A DNA stretch of 64,000 bases, from contig JAFRNK010000077.1 of assembly GCA_017430225.1 (NCBI GenBank), forward strand, positions 58,400 to 122,399. Reading direction: 5' to 3'. This stretch comes from Clostridia bacterium (lineage in GTDB: Bacteria; Bacillota; Clostridia; Christensenellales; Aristaeellaceae). The notes beneath the pieces were generated by a model. The model did no database searches, was not told where the DNA came from, and saw only the letters and a list, made by a program, of their open reading frames with translations. The position numbers and the translations under genes were made by a program. Below, piece after piece: positions 1 to 8,810 of the stretch. How positions within the stretch are numbered: the stretch's first letter is position 1; the number at the start of each line of letters is the position of its first letter.

Positions 1-9
1 GCCTTTCAT
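1..9 (-). CDS. Start of a further polysaccharide gene, cut by the window edge
   Basis: An ATG on the minus strand at 7-9 is preceded by a strong AAGGAGG ribosome-binding site (about 19-25) with roughly 9-base spacing. Only three codons (Met-Lys-Gly) are inside the window. It would be the next gene of the polysaccharide operon after the epimerase. Met-Lys-Gly is how glucose-1-phosphate thymidylyltransferases (RmlA) usually begin, which would fit this cluster, but three residues cannot establish identity. Confidence 0.45.
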
Positions 10-126
10 ACTGAAGTCCTCCTTTTTACCGTTTGCAGATCAATAACTCTCTGTCCAGAAATGCTGTTTATTCTCTATGTTCATATCTGCCGTCACTGAC
101 TGTATTTGCTTTTTCCCTTCATGAAG

Positions 127-966
127 TTAATCGTTGCTATTCGACATGATTTGTCTTATTTTTTGCGTATCCCCCCATACCCCAGGGCTATCATAAGGAC
201 GGTCCGGGAATGCACCATATTTCAATTTGATGTCAAAGCCATGCTCCTGGATAAACTTCTCCACTCGCTCAGCAAGGGACATTGGCTTGCCGGTGCATAC
301 ATTAATAATGCCTGTCACTTTATCTTGCAAGCTTGCCTTGGCAATCATCTGCGCAAGGTCATCCACATCTATGAAATCATACAGGTTTTTACCTGTCGTA
401 AAGGGAAATTCCTTCTTGCCCTCTGCCGCTGCTGCGGCAATTTTGCCGAAGATGCTGCTCCCGCGCAAATCGTCACCTGTGATGTAATAAGCCCTCAGCC
501 AATGCAACGCGCAGGATGAATTGTTCGCCAGCAACAGCAGGCTTTGGCGCAGGGCATTCTTTGCCACACCATATTGGGATAGCGGATTACATGGCGTATT
601 CTCATCAATGGCGCCTTCCCAGTAACCCACTTCATGCATGGAACCCATCACGGAAAGGGAAGGCAATCCGCCCTCGATCAGATTACGGCAAAACACAACA
701 TGGTTAGACAGGTCTTCCATATGGGTTGGCGCATTATGAACAAAGCCGTTGCGCCAAGCCATATGAATCACCACGTCTGGTTTACCCAGTTGCTGATATA
801 TATCCACAGCACCGCTGAAAATCGGGATTGAACAGCGTTGTGCCCGCTCATCTACACCGTTGAAATTCATGTCAGAGGCAATTACTTCATGGCCCAATTC
901 CAACAGCTGATTGACAACGTGTCGTCCAATGTAACCCGCAGCTCCCGTCACAAAAACTCTACTCAT
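127..966 (-). CDS. NAD-dependent epimerase/dehydratase (nucleotide-sugar SDR)
   Basis: This 279-aa protein is an extended short-chain dehydrogenase/reductase. The N-terminal Rossmann motif GAAGYIGRHV (residues 8-17) binds NAD(P), and the catalytic pair Tyr132/Lys136 sits in QYGVAKN. A late DFIDVDDLA segment is typical of nucleotide-sugar epimerases, reductases and dehydratases. It is the last complete gene of the minus-strand polysaccharide operon, so it probably makes or modifies an NDP-sugar precursor in the cytoplasm. At 279 aa it is shorter than UDP-glucose 4-epimerase (about 330) and closer in size to dTDP-6-deoxyhexose reductases or epimerases. The substrate cannot be read from the sequence. 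Confidence 0.85.
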   Translation of the reverse strand: MSRVFVTGAAGYIGRHVVNQLLELGHEVIASDMNFNGVDERAQRCSIPIFSGAVDIYQQLGKPDVVIHMAWRNGFVHNAPTHMEDLSNHVVFCRNLIEGGLPSLSVMGSMHEVGYWEGAIDENTPCNPLSQYGVAKNALRQSLLLLANNSSCALHWLRAYYITGDDLRGSSIFGKIAAAAAEGKKEFPFTTGKNLYDFIDVDDLAQMIAKASLQDKVTGIINVCTGKPMSLAERVEKFIQEHGFDIKLKYGAFPDRPYDSPGVWGDTQKIRQIMSNSND

Positions 967-1031
967 TACACTTCTCCTTTACACCTGTGTTCATCCTTGA
1001 AGTTTCCTCTTGATGCACAAACCTTTTCCCA

Positions 1032-2648
1032 TCAACTTCCAGAATTGACTGTATAAGTGATTGGCGCGTAGCGGTAGGTCCTGTCCGCGGAGATTACATG
1101 CACGACAACACTTCCCGCTTTGCGAACCTCATCTGCGTTCAATACTACGATATACCCAGAGTTCAGATACGCCTTGCTTCCGTAAACCTCAGCAACCTCC
1201 GGACGTGCTTTGCCGTATTCTGTGGCATAGTATTCGTTGCCTACTTGTATGAAAACGCTGCTTGCAACACCGCCAGCAAGAGGATCTGCTGCCCACCCCT
1301 CAACATAGCATGTCTCCTTATTTGACGCAATAGATACGGATCCCTGTCCTGCTAACTCATTCGCAAAAATGTCCAGTGACATATATTTTGCAGGCCCATC
1401 ATATGAAACAATACTTAGCTTCATATCATCGGGAATTGCCATATTTGTTGACATTTCCTCTTGCGCTTCAGCATTTTCAATTTCTACACTCGCTCTTCGA
1501 ACATGATTAACTGCTGCATTGACTGGTAAAATGACAACACCCAAAAAAATAATAAGCGCTAATACCTTAATTCCTCTGGCAGGAATAAGATCCAGTATAA
1601 TCTCCGTTATCTTTCCTCCGTATCGTTTTAGCAGCCATGCCAGGAATAAAGTAATTGCAAGATATGAGATAAACATCATAACCGTCTGACCTTTGGAAAG
1701 CGTTTTTAAATCAAACCCGGCAACGATTTTAGCAATAAGCCAATGATGTACTAAAAACACAGCATAAGTTATTCCACCTATAGTGGATAAGCTATGCTTC
1801 CATTTTTCATTTTTAATCACTCTTGAAAGCAGGACAAGGCCAGAAAACAGAATAAGACAAAACGTAATCGTCATCGTCAATCCAGATATTTTTCCCCGAA
1901 CGAACCACATCAAAGCAAATAAGCAAATTGAGCTGAAAAACAAACCGATTGGTTTTTTCCCCTCCCAAAGCTTGTGCTTGACTAAGAACATTCCGAACAG
2001 TATTTCCGGAATCCTAAGATAAAAAGTCATTTCCGTAACGGTATAGCTTCCGATGTTCGCTTTTATTTCGAAAAACGTGAAAATTGCCAAAGCAATCGCC
2101 GCTGTTAAAACCGGTCTTTTTTTTATTCCGATATATAAAACTGGAAAAACGGCATAGATTAACAATATGCAACCAAGAAACCACTCACCCAGCTTATAAT
2201 ATTCAAATCCAATAAAACCCCTTCCACATAGATATCCGTCTACGCCTGCCAGGGTATAAAAGAACAGCGAAGGATTTGACAGATTGACCCATTTATAACA
2301 GAGGAAATCCACGATAGTCGCTATCAGATACGCCATCCAAAAGAGTGGAAAGAGATTTAAAAACCTTTTTTTATAATACTCTATAAGGTTTCCTTCCCTG
2401 TAAGTCAACATTTGCGTTGCTCCAGACAGCATGAAAAACAGACTGACACCGATAGCACCAAGTCCTACGCGGCCTTCAAAATAGAAGTTTGGAACAATAT
2501 GATTATTATAAAGAAAATTGTCTGAAATCTTTGCATTAAAATGAGTCATAACAACGCAAACGCACGCAAATACCCGAATAAGATCAAAGCATGCCAATCT
2601 GGCTCCCTTCGGTTTATTATGCTCTTTTCCATCCATATTCGTCATCAA
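1032..2648 (-). CDS. Acyltransferase-3 family membrane protein with extracytoplasmic tail
   Basis: This 538-aa integral membrane protein belongs to the acyltransferase-3 (OafA/OatA-like) family, which transfers acetyl or other acyl groups to surface polysaccharides. The start FDLIRVFACVCVVMTHF carries the conserved arginine and the membrane histidine of the family, and about ten hydrophobic segments follow to near residue 385. The last 140 residues or so are hydrophilic and beta-rich (EGWAADP, then VGNEYYATEYG) and would lie outside the membrane; this is not the SGNH domain of some OafA proteins. Position in the operon suggests O-acylation of the exported glycan. The acyl donor and acceptor are unknown. 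Confidence 0.85.
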   Translation of the reverse strand: MMTNMDGKEHNKPKGARLACFDLIRVFACVCVVMTHFNAKISDNFLYNNHIVPNFYFEGRVGLGAIGVSLFFMLSGATQMLTYREGNLIEYYKKRFLNLFPLFWMAYLIATIVDFLCYKWVNLSNPSLFFYTLAGVDGYLCGRGFIGFEYYKLGEWFLGCILLIYAVFPVLYIGIKKRPVLTAAIALAIFTFFEIKANIGSYTVTEMTFYLRIPEILFGMFLVKHKLWEGKKPIGLFFSSICLFALMWFVRGKISGLTMTITFCLILFSGLVLLSRVIKNEKWKHSLSTIGGITYAVFLVHHWLIAKIVAGFDLKTLSKGQTVMMFISYLAITLFLAWLLKRYGGKITEIILDLIPARGIKVLALIIFLGVVILPVNAAVNHVRRASVEIENAEAQEEMSTNMAIPDDMKLSIVSYDGPAKYMSLDIFANELAGQGSVSIASNKETCYVEGWAADPLAGGVASSVFIQVGNEYYATEYGKARPEVAEVYGSKAYLNSGYIVVLNADEVRKAGSVVVHVISADRTYRYAPITYTVNSGS

Positions 2649-2693
2649 ATCCCCCGTGATGTTTGCGCTAACGCATATTCAATGAATCAATTG

Positions 2694-4256
2694 TCACCTC
2701 AGTCGACGTATGAGTTCATTTCTCATGTTTCTCTGGTAACTCATAATTCCGTGCTTAAAGCACACCTTATTATATCCTTCAACATAGTAGCGAAGGCTGG
2801 AATACTCCACCTTGGCCCATCGATCCGTAAGCACATATGCCGGGTAGTAACCCGCATTCACCGCAGCGAAAGGATAGATACGCTCAATCGCATGAAGCAA
2901 TGTGCCATCCACATTGTTGGGTTCCGGGGGAAAATCTTCATACTTCCATCCAACGTCATACAATGGTTTCAATGCCTTGGAACGAAACCAGAAGCAAGTC
3001 CCCAATGGTGCAATAGGCATCTTGTCAGGTGCGATAGGAACGGTAAAACCTAACCTCTCCGCCAGATCACGCGTCAATTCATAATTCGGTCCCCAATCCA
3101 ACCCTTGGGTGAAGTAATAATCCGAATGATGTGGTGCAGGTGGAGAGAGCATTCCCAAGCGTTCATTGTCTGCGAAAAGATTGACGATATTCAAAACATA
3201 GTCTGCAGATCCAAACATGTTTTCAATCAGTTTATCAGCAAACCCTAAGCCAATACTCCCTGGTTTGGTCTGCAGCGTCTTCTTGTCATGGAAGAAGCAG
3301 ACAATCTCATGCTTATCCAGTAAATCCACCGCGCCGACCAGCAGAGAAGATACGTCTCTTCCACGGTTCGCGATGACCCTGACATCCAGCTTATTAAAAC
3401 CCAAAGTCTCAAATTTCTTACGGATCTGGTCAGCTTTTTCAAGCGTGTTTGTAGTAATACAAACGTCTGTTTCTTTGGGGAACCGTGCCGCGCACGCATA
3501 GGATTCCTCAAACTTATCCGGATAATACAGGTGCATAACCAATAATAGCCCTTTCTTCCGGATCATACGAATTGCCTTTTCGTGATCAGAAGCCTTTGAG
3601 GGCAGTACATAACTCAAGTGCAGGTTTCTGTAAATATCCACCTGATGAAAATTCGAAAGCAAAAAATCCCAAATCGGGCCCATCCATTCTTCCGCATGCT
3701 GACAGAGCCAATTATATAACAGTTTCCCCTGATGGCCGAGGTTCGATATGATCACCTCGTCATAGTCCCGATGAAATACTTCATGCTCAAAAAATGGACA
3801 GCCATTCTCCACCATTTTAAACGGCTCATCCAACATAGGCCGTTCTGTCAAATCACTTAATGATGCTGTATCATACAGCTCAGGCGATTCGCCCAGCAAT
3901 GCTGTTAGGCTTGATACAATATCCATGCTTTGCAAAGCTGCCTGAACATCTTCCCGCCGCCATACTTCTTTGCGCAGGCCGATCAAAGGAGCATTACCCG
4001 CAAGTCTCCACCAGGACGAGCTGACAGTCTCATCACTGTGTAATAGCTTTGCAGTTGAATAGAACGGCCCTATTAACCGATCGTCGTACAGGATTACTTC
4101 ATCGGTTTTCATGGTTTTCAAACTGTCAGAGAGTTCTGCAACAGATAACCGGAAAAAACCCACACCAACTTTTTCCCATTGTTCGCGCATGAGTTCTGTG
4201 TATGCTATGTTTTTATACTCTTGATGTCGCAATACATATACCGCAATACGTTCCAT
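2694..4256 (-). CDS. RgpF-family polysaccharide biosynthesis protein
   Basis: This 520-aa protein matches the rhamnan synthesis protein F (RgpF) family. The C-terminal half has the family pattern VMHLYYPDKFEE, then VRVIANRGRDVSSLL, CFFHDKKT and LTDRWAKVEYSSLRYY. RgpF proteins are glycosyltransferase-like enzymes acting on rhamnose-containing wall polysaccharides. The first 170 residues or so (IAVYVLRHQEYKNI onward) are less conserved and resemble the sugar-binding half of a GT. It lies 43 bases downstream of a second, longer RgpF gene, so the two probably act on the same glycan. Donor sugar and linkage cannot be determined. Confidence 0.85.
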   Translation of the reverse strand: MERIAVYVLRHQEYKNIAYTELMREQWEKVGVGFFRLSVAELSDSLKTMKTDEVILYDDRLIGPFYSTAKLLHSDETVSSSWWRLAGNAPLIGLRKEVWRREDVQAALQSMDIVSSLTALLGESPELYDTASLSDLTERPMLDEPFKMVENGCPFFEHEVFHRDYDEVIISNLGHQGKLLYNWLCQHAEEWMGPIWDFLLSNFHQVDIYRNLHLSYVLPSKASDHEKAIRMIRKKGLLLVMHLYYPDKFEESYACAARFPKETDVCITTNTLEKADQIRKKFETLGFNKLDVRVIANRGRDVSSLLVGAVDLLDKHEIVCFFHDKKTLQTKPGSIGLGFADKLIENMFGSADYVLNIVNLFADNERLGMLSPPAPHHSDYYFTQGLDWGPNYELTRDLAERLGFTVPIAPDKMPIAPLGTCFWFRSKALKPLYDVGWKYEDFPPEPNNVDGTLLHAIERIYPFAAVNAGYYPAYVLTDRWAKVEYSSLRYYVEGYNKVCFKHGIMSYQRNMRNELIRRLR

Positions 4257-4299
4257 CAGCCATCCTCATTTCCAGATGTATTTGACAGTCCACAAAAGA

Positions 4300-7200
4300 T
4301 TACTGTGAAGCCCACATGGTCAACTTATTCTTAATTTTTTGTTTAAGCTGCGTAAAACGGCTGATACTCGCAGCAATCTGCTCTACCTGTCGTGGAGTAC
4401 CCGGTATCACGGATATCGGCCCAAGACGTTGATCCAACATATCTCTGACTGTGATATAACGATTTGCAATACCATTTTCAAAGCAAACGTGAGCATATGT
4501 CTGCGCATAGTATTCCAAGTTGCCCAGCTCTATAGCACTATGCTCTGTCGTCATTAGCAGCGCACTGTAATAGCCTGCCTGCTGGGCACAATAGGGATAG
4601 ATCCGCTCGACAGCATGCATGATGGTTCCGTCCGTTTCTTTAAGCGGTTCCATTGGAAAATCATCATACGTCCATTTTTTATTATACAAGGGTCGCAACG
4701 CTGACGTACGTATCCAGAAATTCGAGCCATATGGCGCACAAGCTGGATGCCGGTCATCCATGGGAACATTCAAGCCTAGTTCATCCGCAAGTTTCTTGCA
4801 TGCCAGATAATTATTTCCCCATTCAAGTCCGATATGCGACGCAAAATCCGCATGGCTTGGGCCTGGCGCATAAAGCAGCCCCAGCCGGGGATTAGTTTCA
4901 AATGCCTGAATGATATTGGCCACAAATTCTCTGCTGCCCAGGATGTTTTCATATCCCTCATAAGCAAAACCCTCACCAACGGTTCCAGGATGAAGATGTG
5001 CCGTCTTTTTATCGTGCGTAACGCAGATGATCTCATAATTCATCACTTCCTCGGAGAAGGATGCCAGCAATGCCGAGACATCCCTTCCGCGATTCTCACA
5101 CACACGAACAAACACCTTTTGCTTGATATTATGGAATGCTTTATAGATACGCTCCTTTTTTTCTTCCGAAGTGGTAGATATCCAAATATGTGCACCCTCA
5201 GGCATTCTTTCGGCATAGGAGGCCATCTCAGTTGCCATCTTTTCATCGTACAGGTGCATAAAAAGAGCCACCGGATGCTTGCCGACATAATCTTCGATTG
5301 AAGGGCCATAATAGTTATGTTTATCCAATATCTCCGCCAAATGAATGTTTTGTGTCAAGTCGGACATATGCCGTGTACGGATGAGGTATTCCCATACATA
5401 ATCTTCGGGATAGTCCAGGCTGTCACGTATAAAGTCCATCAAAAACGACGCAGTGTGCTGCGCAGTAAAAGAGGTTAGATAGTCATAGTCCTGGAAGAAA
5501 GCACGCCATTTGATAATCGGACAGTTCATATCACGAACCGCTTCAATCGGAGTGGCGATTAAAGGATTGTCTGTTAAGTCCAAGTAGTCCGATGGATTCA
5601 TCCACGTATCCCACTGATAGCCCAAATCAGAAAAGAAGCGTGTGAATACTGTTTCATACAATCCAACAGCTTGATCATATGTCTTGATTTCAGGCAGTTC
5701 TTTCCAGAAGGTCCAAAAAGCATCGCTATTAAGCATCCGCTTACGGATGGCAACCCAATATGTTTGTACGTGGGCAGGTACACATCCGTAGGGATTGCAC
5801 TTAAACGGATCAAAATCAAATCCTGGGTGACTGGCCAAACCCCAGAAATCCACAATCCTGGATGCCATGCCATTGAATACATTCTCTATGTCACGGACAG
5901 GACCAAAAAATGTACTGTTCAACAGTAACAGCTCGTCATATTCTAACAATACTCGTCTGCCAATATACTCGATGCCCGCTTTCATTCCCCAAGCGTCAAA
6001 GCCGCTATTGTCGCGAATCAGAATATCATCTACAAGCTTTTTTACCTTTTCTTCGTCTCCTTCCTGTAAAGGACCATTGGAGACAAAAACGATCCGTTGT
6101 GTTACCTTTGACAATTCCTTAAGAAAATGAAGAACATATCGATCGACCTGCCCATCCTTGTCGAAAAAGTGGTAAATAGCTATCCTCTTCGCCTTTGTTT
6201 CCAAAGGTGTCGCTTCACCTAACACTTTTCCCTCTTCGTTAGGCGGCCAATTCCTAGGATGATTTTTTTCAGAAGATGTATTTTTCTTCCCACGTTTAAC
6301 AAAATGATATGCGGAAACTACACTTCTGCCAATTGCACGCTTGGTAGCGACCTTTAATCCCCGCAGCGGGCGCGTTAATTTCCAGCTTCGACTGGTCATC
6401 AACAATCTCAGCTGTTCTTCCGCGTTTTGTCTTTGTGCTTCACTCTGTCGATAGCGTTCCGCGGTGGCTGTCCACTCAGAAACGCTGATCTCGTGATGTC
6501 TATTTAATTCTGCGTACGATTCGTTTCTTTCCTTTAGCTCCCGACGAAGATCCTGAATGCACCTTGCGGACGCTTCATTCTCCTCACGCAAAACTTCCAC
6601 GCTCCGGCTGGCCTCTCGCCACCCTGCAAGCATATCTTCGCGCACTTTACGCTCTGCCTCCATCTGGCGCTGCGCTTCCGCTCGTTCCGTCTCGTATTCT
6701 GATTCATTCCTGGCCAGTTGCTCCCGCAGAACTTCCACGCTTCTGGTGGCTTCTCGCCATCCTGCAAGCATGTCTTCACGCACTTTGCGTTCTGCTTCCA
6801 TTTGGGCAAATAACTGCGTATTCTGTTGCTTTAACAGCCGATTCTCTCCACCAAGTTCTCCGACCGGAATGCTTTTTTGAGCATAGCGTGGCAAACTGAG
6901 ATAATATGGCTTTTCGTCTTGAGTAGTACCGCCGATATGACTATAAAAATGTTGTAGCGCGTAATCGCACCTTTTCAGAACGGCCTCACTAAAACCGCAT
7001 TCATCCAAAAGCGTTTCCAGCGTCACTTGCTTATGCCTTATTTCCGGATGAAACTGCCACGTAGTATAAATAGCATGGTATCTGATTAACTCTATTGGCA
7101 CCGGTTGATCCAACCACCATTCATAGTCAATCAGTATGGGCTTATCCTTATTAGAAACTAATACATTAGACGGAGTTAAATCCACTGCGCACTTAGAATA

Positions 7201-7617
7201 GGAAGCGGCGCCAACAAAATCAGACATATCTCCAAATAATTTGGAGGTTGATTCCGTCTCTCTGAAGGCAACTGTATCAACAGGCTCAAGCAGAGACATA
7301 AAATGTTTCCATGTTGCGATGTATGACGCTGCAGGCTTTAATGTCTCTTCTTTAAGCAGGGATAAATAGGTATTTCCTCCAATAAAATCAAATGAAACTT
7401 CATTATCGCCAAGATAGCAGGGGCATATTGTCATGCTTGAGAATATGTCAGGCAATTCCTGTGAGGCAGTCACCAGGTTTTGCATATGTTGCAAAGCGCG
7501 ATTGTCAAAAGGTGTTTTTAATACCTTTTTAACTCCCGTTTCGTCTTGCACGATTCTCGTAATCAGGCAATACTCCGGTATATATCTAATATTTGTTTTC
7601 GTAAATATGACTCTCAT
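4300..7617 (-). CDS. Multidomain protein: kinase-like domain, coiled coil, RgpF domain
   Basis: This 1105-aa protein has at least three parts. Residues 1 to about 260 look like an aminoglycoside-phosphotransferase/protein-kinase fold: VDLTPSNVLV stands where the catalytic loop D-x-x-x-x-N belongs, and LIDYEWW where the metal-binding DFG-like motif belongs. Residues of about 265-400 are a charged coiled coil with two near-identical 27-residue copies 46 residues apart. A SWKLTRPLRGLK linker follows, then a complete RgpF region (about 470-1105) with FDAWGMKAGIEYIG, VRVCENRGRDVSALL and HDKKTAHLHPG. The start overlaps the upstream methyltransferase stop by four bases (ATGA). Kinase activity is inference from two motifs; a glycan-capping kinase fused to an RgpF enzyme is one possibility. 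Confidence 0.8.
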   Translation of the reverse strand: MRVIFTKTNIRYIPEYCLITRIVQDETGVKKVLKTPFDNRALQHMQNLVTASQELPDIFSSMTICPCYLGDNEVSFDFIGGNTYLSLLKEETLKPAASYIATWKHFMSLLEPVDTVAFRETESTSKLFGDMSDFVGAASYSKCAVDLTPSNVLVSNKDKPILIDYEWWLDQPVPIELIRYHAIYTTWQFHPEIRHKQVTLETLLDECGFSEAVLKRCDYALQHFYSHIGGTTQDEKPYYLSLPRYAQKSIPVGELGGENRLLKQQNTQLFAQMEAERKVREDMLAGWREATRSVEVLREQLARNESEYETERAEAQRQMEAERKVREDMLAGWREASRSVEVLREENEASARCIQDLRRELKERNESYAELNRHHEISVSEWTATAERYRQSEAQRQNAEEQLRLLMTSRSWKLTRPLRGLKVATKRAIGRSVVSAYHFVKRGKKNTSSEKNHPRNWPPNEEGKVLGEATPLETKAKRIAIYHFFDKDGQVDRYVLHFLKELSKVTQRIVFVSNGPLQEGDEEKVKKLVDDILIRDNSGFDAWGMKAGIEYIGRRVLLEYDELLLLNSTFFGPVRDIENVFNGMASRIVDFWGLASHPGFDFDPFKCNPYGCVPAHVQTYWVAIRKRMLNSDAFWTFWKELPEIKTYDQAVGLYETVFTRFFSDLGYQWDTWMNPSDYLDLTDNPLIATPIEAVRDMNCPIIKWRAFFQDYDYLTSFTAQHTASFLMDFIRDSLDYPEDYVWEYLIRTRHMSDLTQNIHLAEILDKHNYYGPSIEDYVGKHPVALFMHLYDEKMATEMASYAERMPEGAHIWISTTSEEKKERIYKAFHNIKQKVFVRVCENRGRDVSALLASFSEEVMNYEIICVTHDKKTAHLHPGTVGEGFAYEGYENILGSREFVANIIQAFETNPRLGLLYAPGPSHADFASHIGLEWGNNYLACKKLADELGLNVPMDDRHPACAPYGSNFWIRTSALRPLYNKKWTYDDFPMEPLKETDGTIMHAVERIYPYCAQQAGYYSALLMTTEHSAIELGNLEYYAQTYAHVCFENGIANRYITVRDMLDQRLGPISVIPGTPRQVEQIAASISRFTQLKQKIKNKLTMWASQ
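6587..6804 (-). repeat. In-frame tandem repeat coding for coiled coil
   Basis: Two near-identical 80-base copies lie at 6587-6666 and 6725-6804, a period of 138 bases (46 codons). Each encodes a stretch containing MEAERKVREDMLAGWREA and then RSVEVLRE. They sit inside the coiled-coil segment of the RgpF fusion protein. This is a recent internal duplication and could change length by slippage or recombination. Confidence 0.85.
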
Positions 7618-8552
7618 ACCGTCTTTTTCGCCTCCACAAGAAATGAGTTCGCAAATGTCCGATAGTCTTCTGCCTGTGTCATAGACAAGAATGCTTTATG
7701 CTCATCGAAATTCTCATGCCTTGTTTGATTGTAATCAACGGCAGCCGGGATAAAGTCTCCATTTGGCATATCGTCACTATAAATCACACTTGGCAATTTA
7801 TAATCCGGATAAGGATAATAAAAATATATATCATCCCAGCCCATCTTCTTTAGCAAGGCATGCAGTTCCGCTCTGCTGTATGTTTTTGCTCCGGCTATAG
7901 GATAACCGCTGATTCCTACATATGCACTGCCAAAGTGATCCTCTACAGCGCCTGCAAAGTATTTCATTCCCAACCTGTTTTCTATAGCAATATAAAGCCT
8001 TCCGCCGGGCTTCAATAATCCCCACAGTTTGTTCAGCATCGTTTCGTCTGGGAACATTTCGTCATGAAAAAACATCGGTGCATATTCCAGAACACCAATT
8101 AAGGTTGCAACATCATATTTGCCATCTAATTGCATTTTCTGAAAATTGCCCGTGTAAATGGTTATATTATCACAGTCCTTATTTCTCCACGCATTAGCAA
8201 GTGATCTCCGGGCCGAAAGTTCTATACAGTCGACATGCTTTGCTCTCTTGGCTAGAGCTCCTGTGATTGCTCCCATCCCCGCACCAACCTCGAGAACGAG
8301 ATCCGAAGACCTCAAATCCATAGGAAGAACTATGTTTTTTCTCTCGGGAGAAAGCTGGTATAGAATCGGCCACCGGTTATCCCTGCGCAGCGCTTCCTCA
8401 ACGTCTTTTCCTTCCCTGAAAACGTCAAGTACAAATTCTTCCTCAGCGTCGCCTTCATTATAGGTATCCGCCCCATCATAAAACCGGTCATCAATAATGA
8501 CGCTTCCGATTTTACACTGTCCAAAGGACTCCTTCATATCTTTGTCTCTCAT
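7614..8552 (-). CDS. Class I SAM-dependent methyltransferase
   Basis: This protein of about 312 aa has a Rossmann-fold methyltransferase core. Motif I is VLEVGAGMGAITGALA, followed by an acidic residue at the end of strand 2 (VDCIELS) and a VATLIGVLEY motif IV region. The ATG at 8552 has a GGGTGA-like site just upstream; a TTG at 8564 in the same frame is an alternative start. It is translationally coupled to the long RgpF fusion (ATGA overlap at 7614-7617). In this setting it probably methylates a sugar or the glycan end; terminal methylation is a known chain-length stop signal in ABC-exported glycans. That role is inference. Confidence 0.8.
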   Translation of the reverse strand: MRDKDMKESFGQCKIGSVIIDDRFYDGADTYNEGDAEEEFVLDVFREGKDVEEALRRDNRWPILYQLSPERKNIVLPMDLRSSDLVLEVGAGMGAITGALAKRAKHVDCIELSARRSLANAWRNKDCDNITIYTGNFQKMQLDGKYDVATLIGVLEYAPMFFHDEMFPDETMLNKLWGLLKPGGRLYIAIENRLGMKYFAGAVEDHFGSAYVGISGYPIAGAKTYSRAELHALLKKMGWDDIYFYYPYPDYKLPSVIYSDDMPNGDFIPAAVDYNQTRHENFDEHKAFLSMTQAEDYRTFANSFLVEAKKTV

Positions 8553-8564
8553 ACATTCACCCAA

Positions 8565-8810
8565 TCAGTACATAATAAATGACCATATCACTGTAGCCTA
8601 ATAGAGATTCTTACTTGTGCATCGTTTGTCATCATCTATCCTTAAGATAAAGATAAGCTCCGGCAAACCGCCCATCCCCTCTGCGCTGCTTTCCTTTTGT
8701 CCAGCCATTAAACATGGGATTCGACTTCTATAGTTCCAAACCACTGTCAGTTTATACCTACTGATTGCACACTACAACCCGCCTCATTATACTTAAACTC
8801 CAAACCCCCG
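8565..8810. other. Intergenic spacer inside the polysaccharide cluster
   Basis: This 246-base AT-rich gap is the largest break in the polysaccharide gene string. I see no coding region, convincing promoter or hairpin terminator in it. It may be decayed sequence. Confidence 0.4.

Noticed and set aside
6587-6804. CRISPR-like repeat
   Set aside because: Only two copies, in frame within a protein, with a coding spacer; it is an internal duplication.
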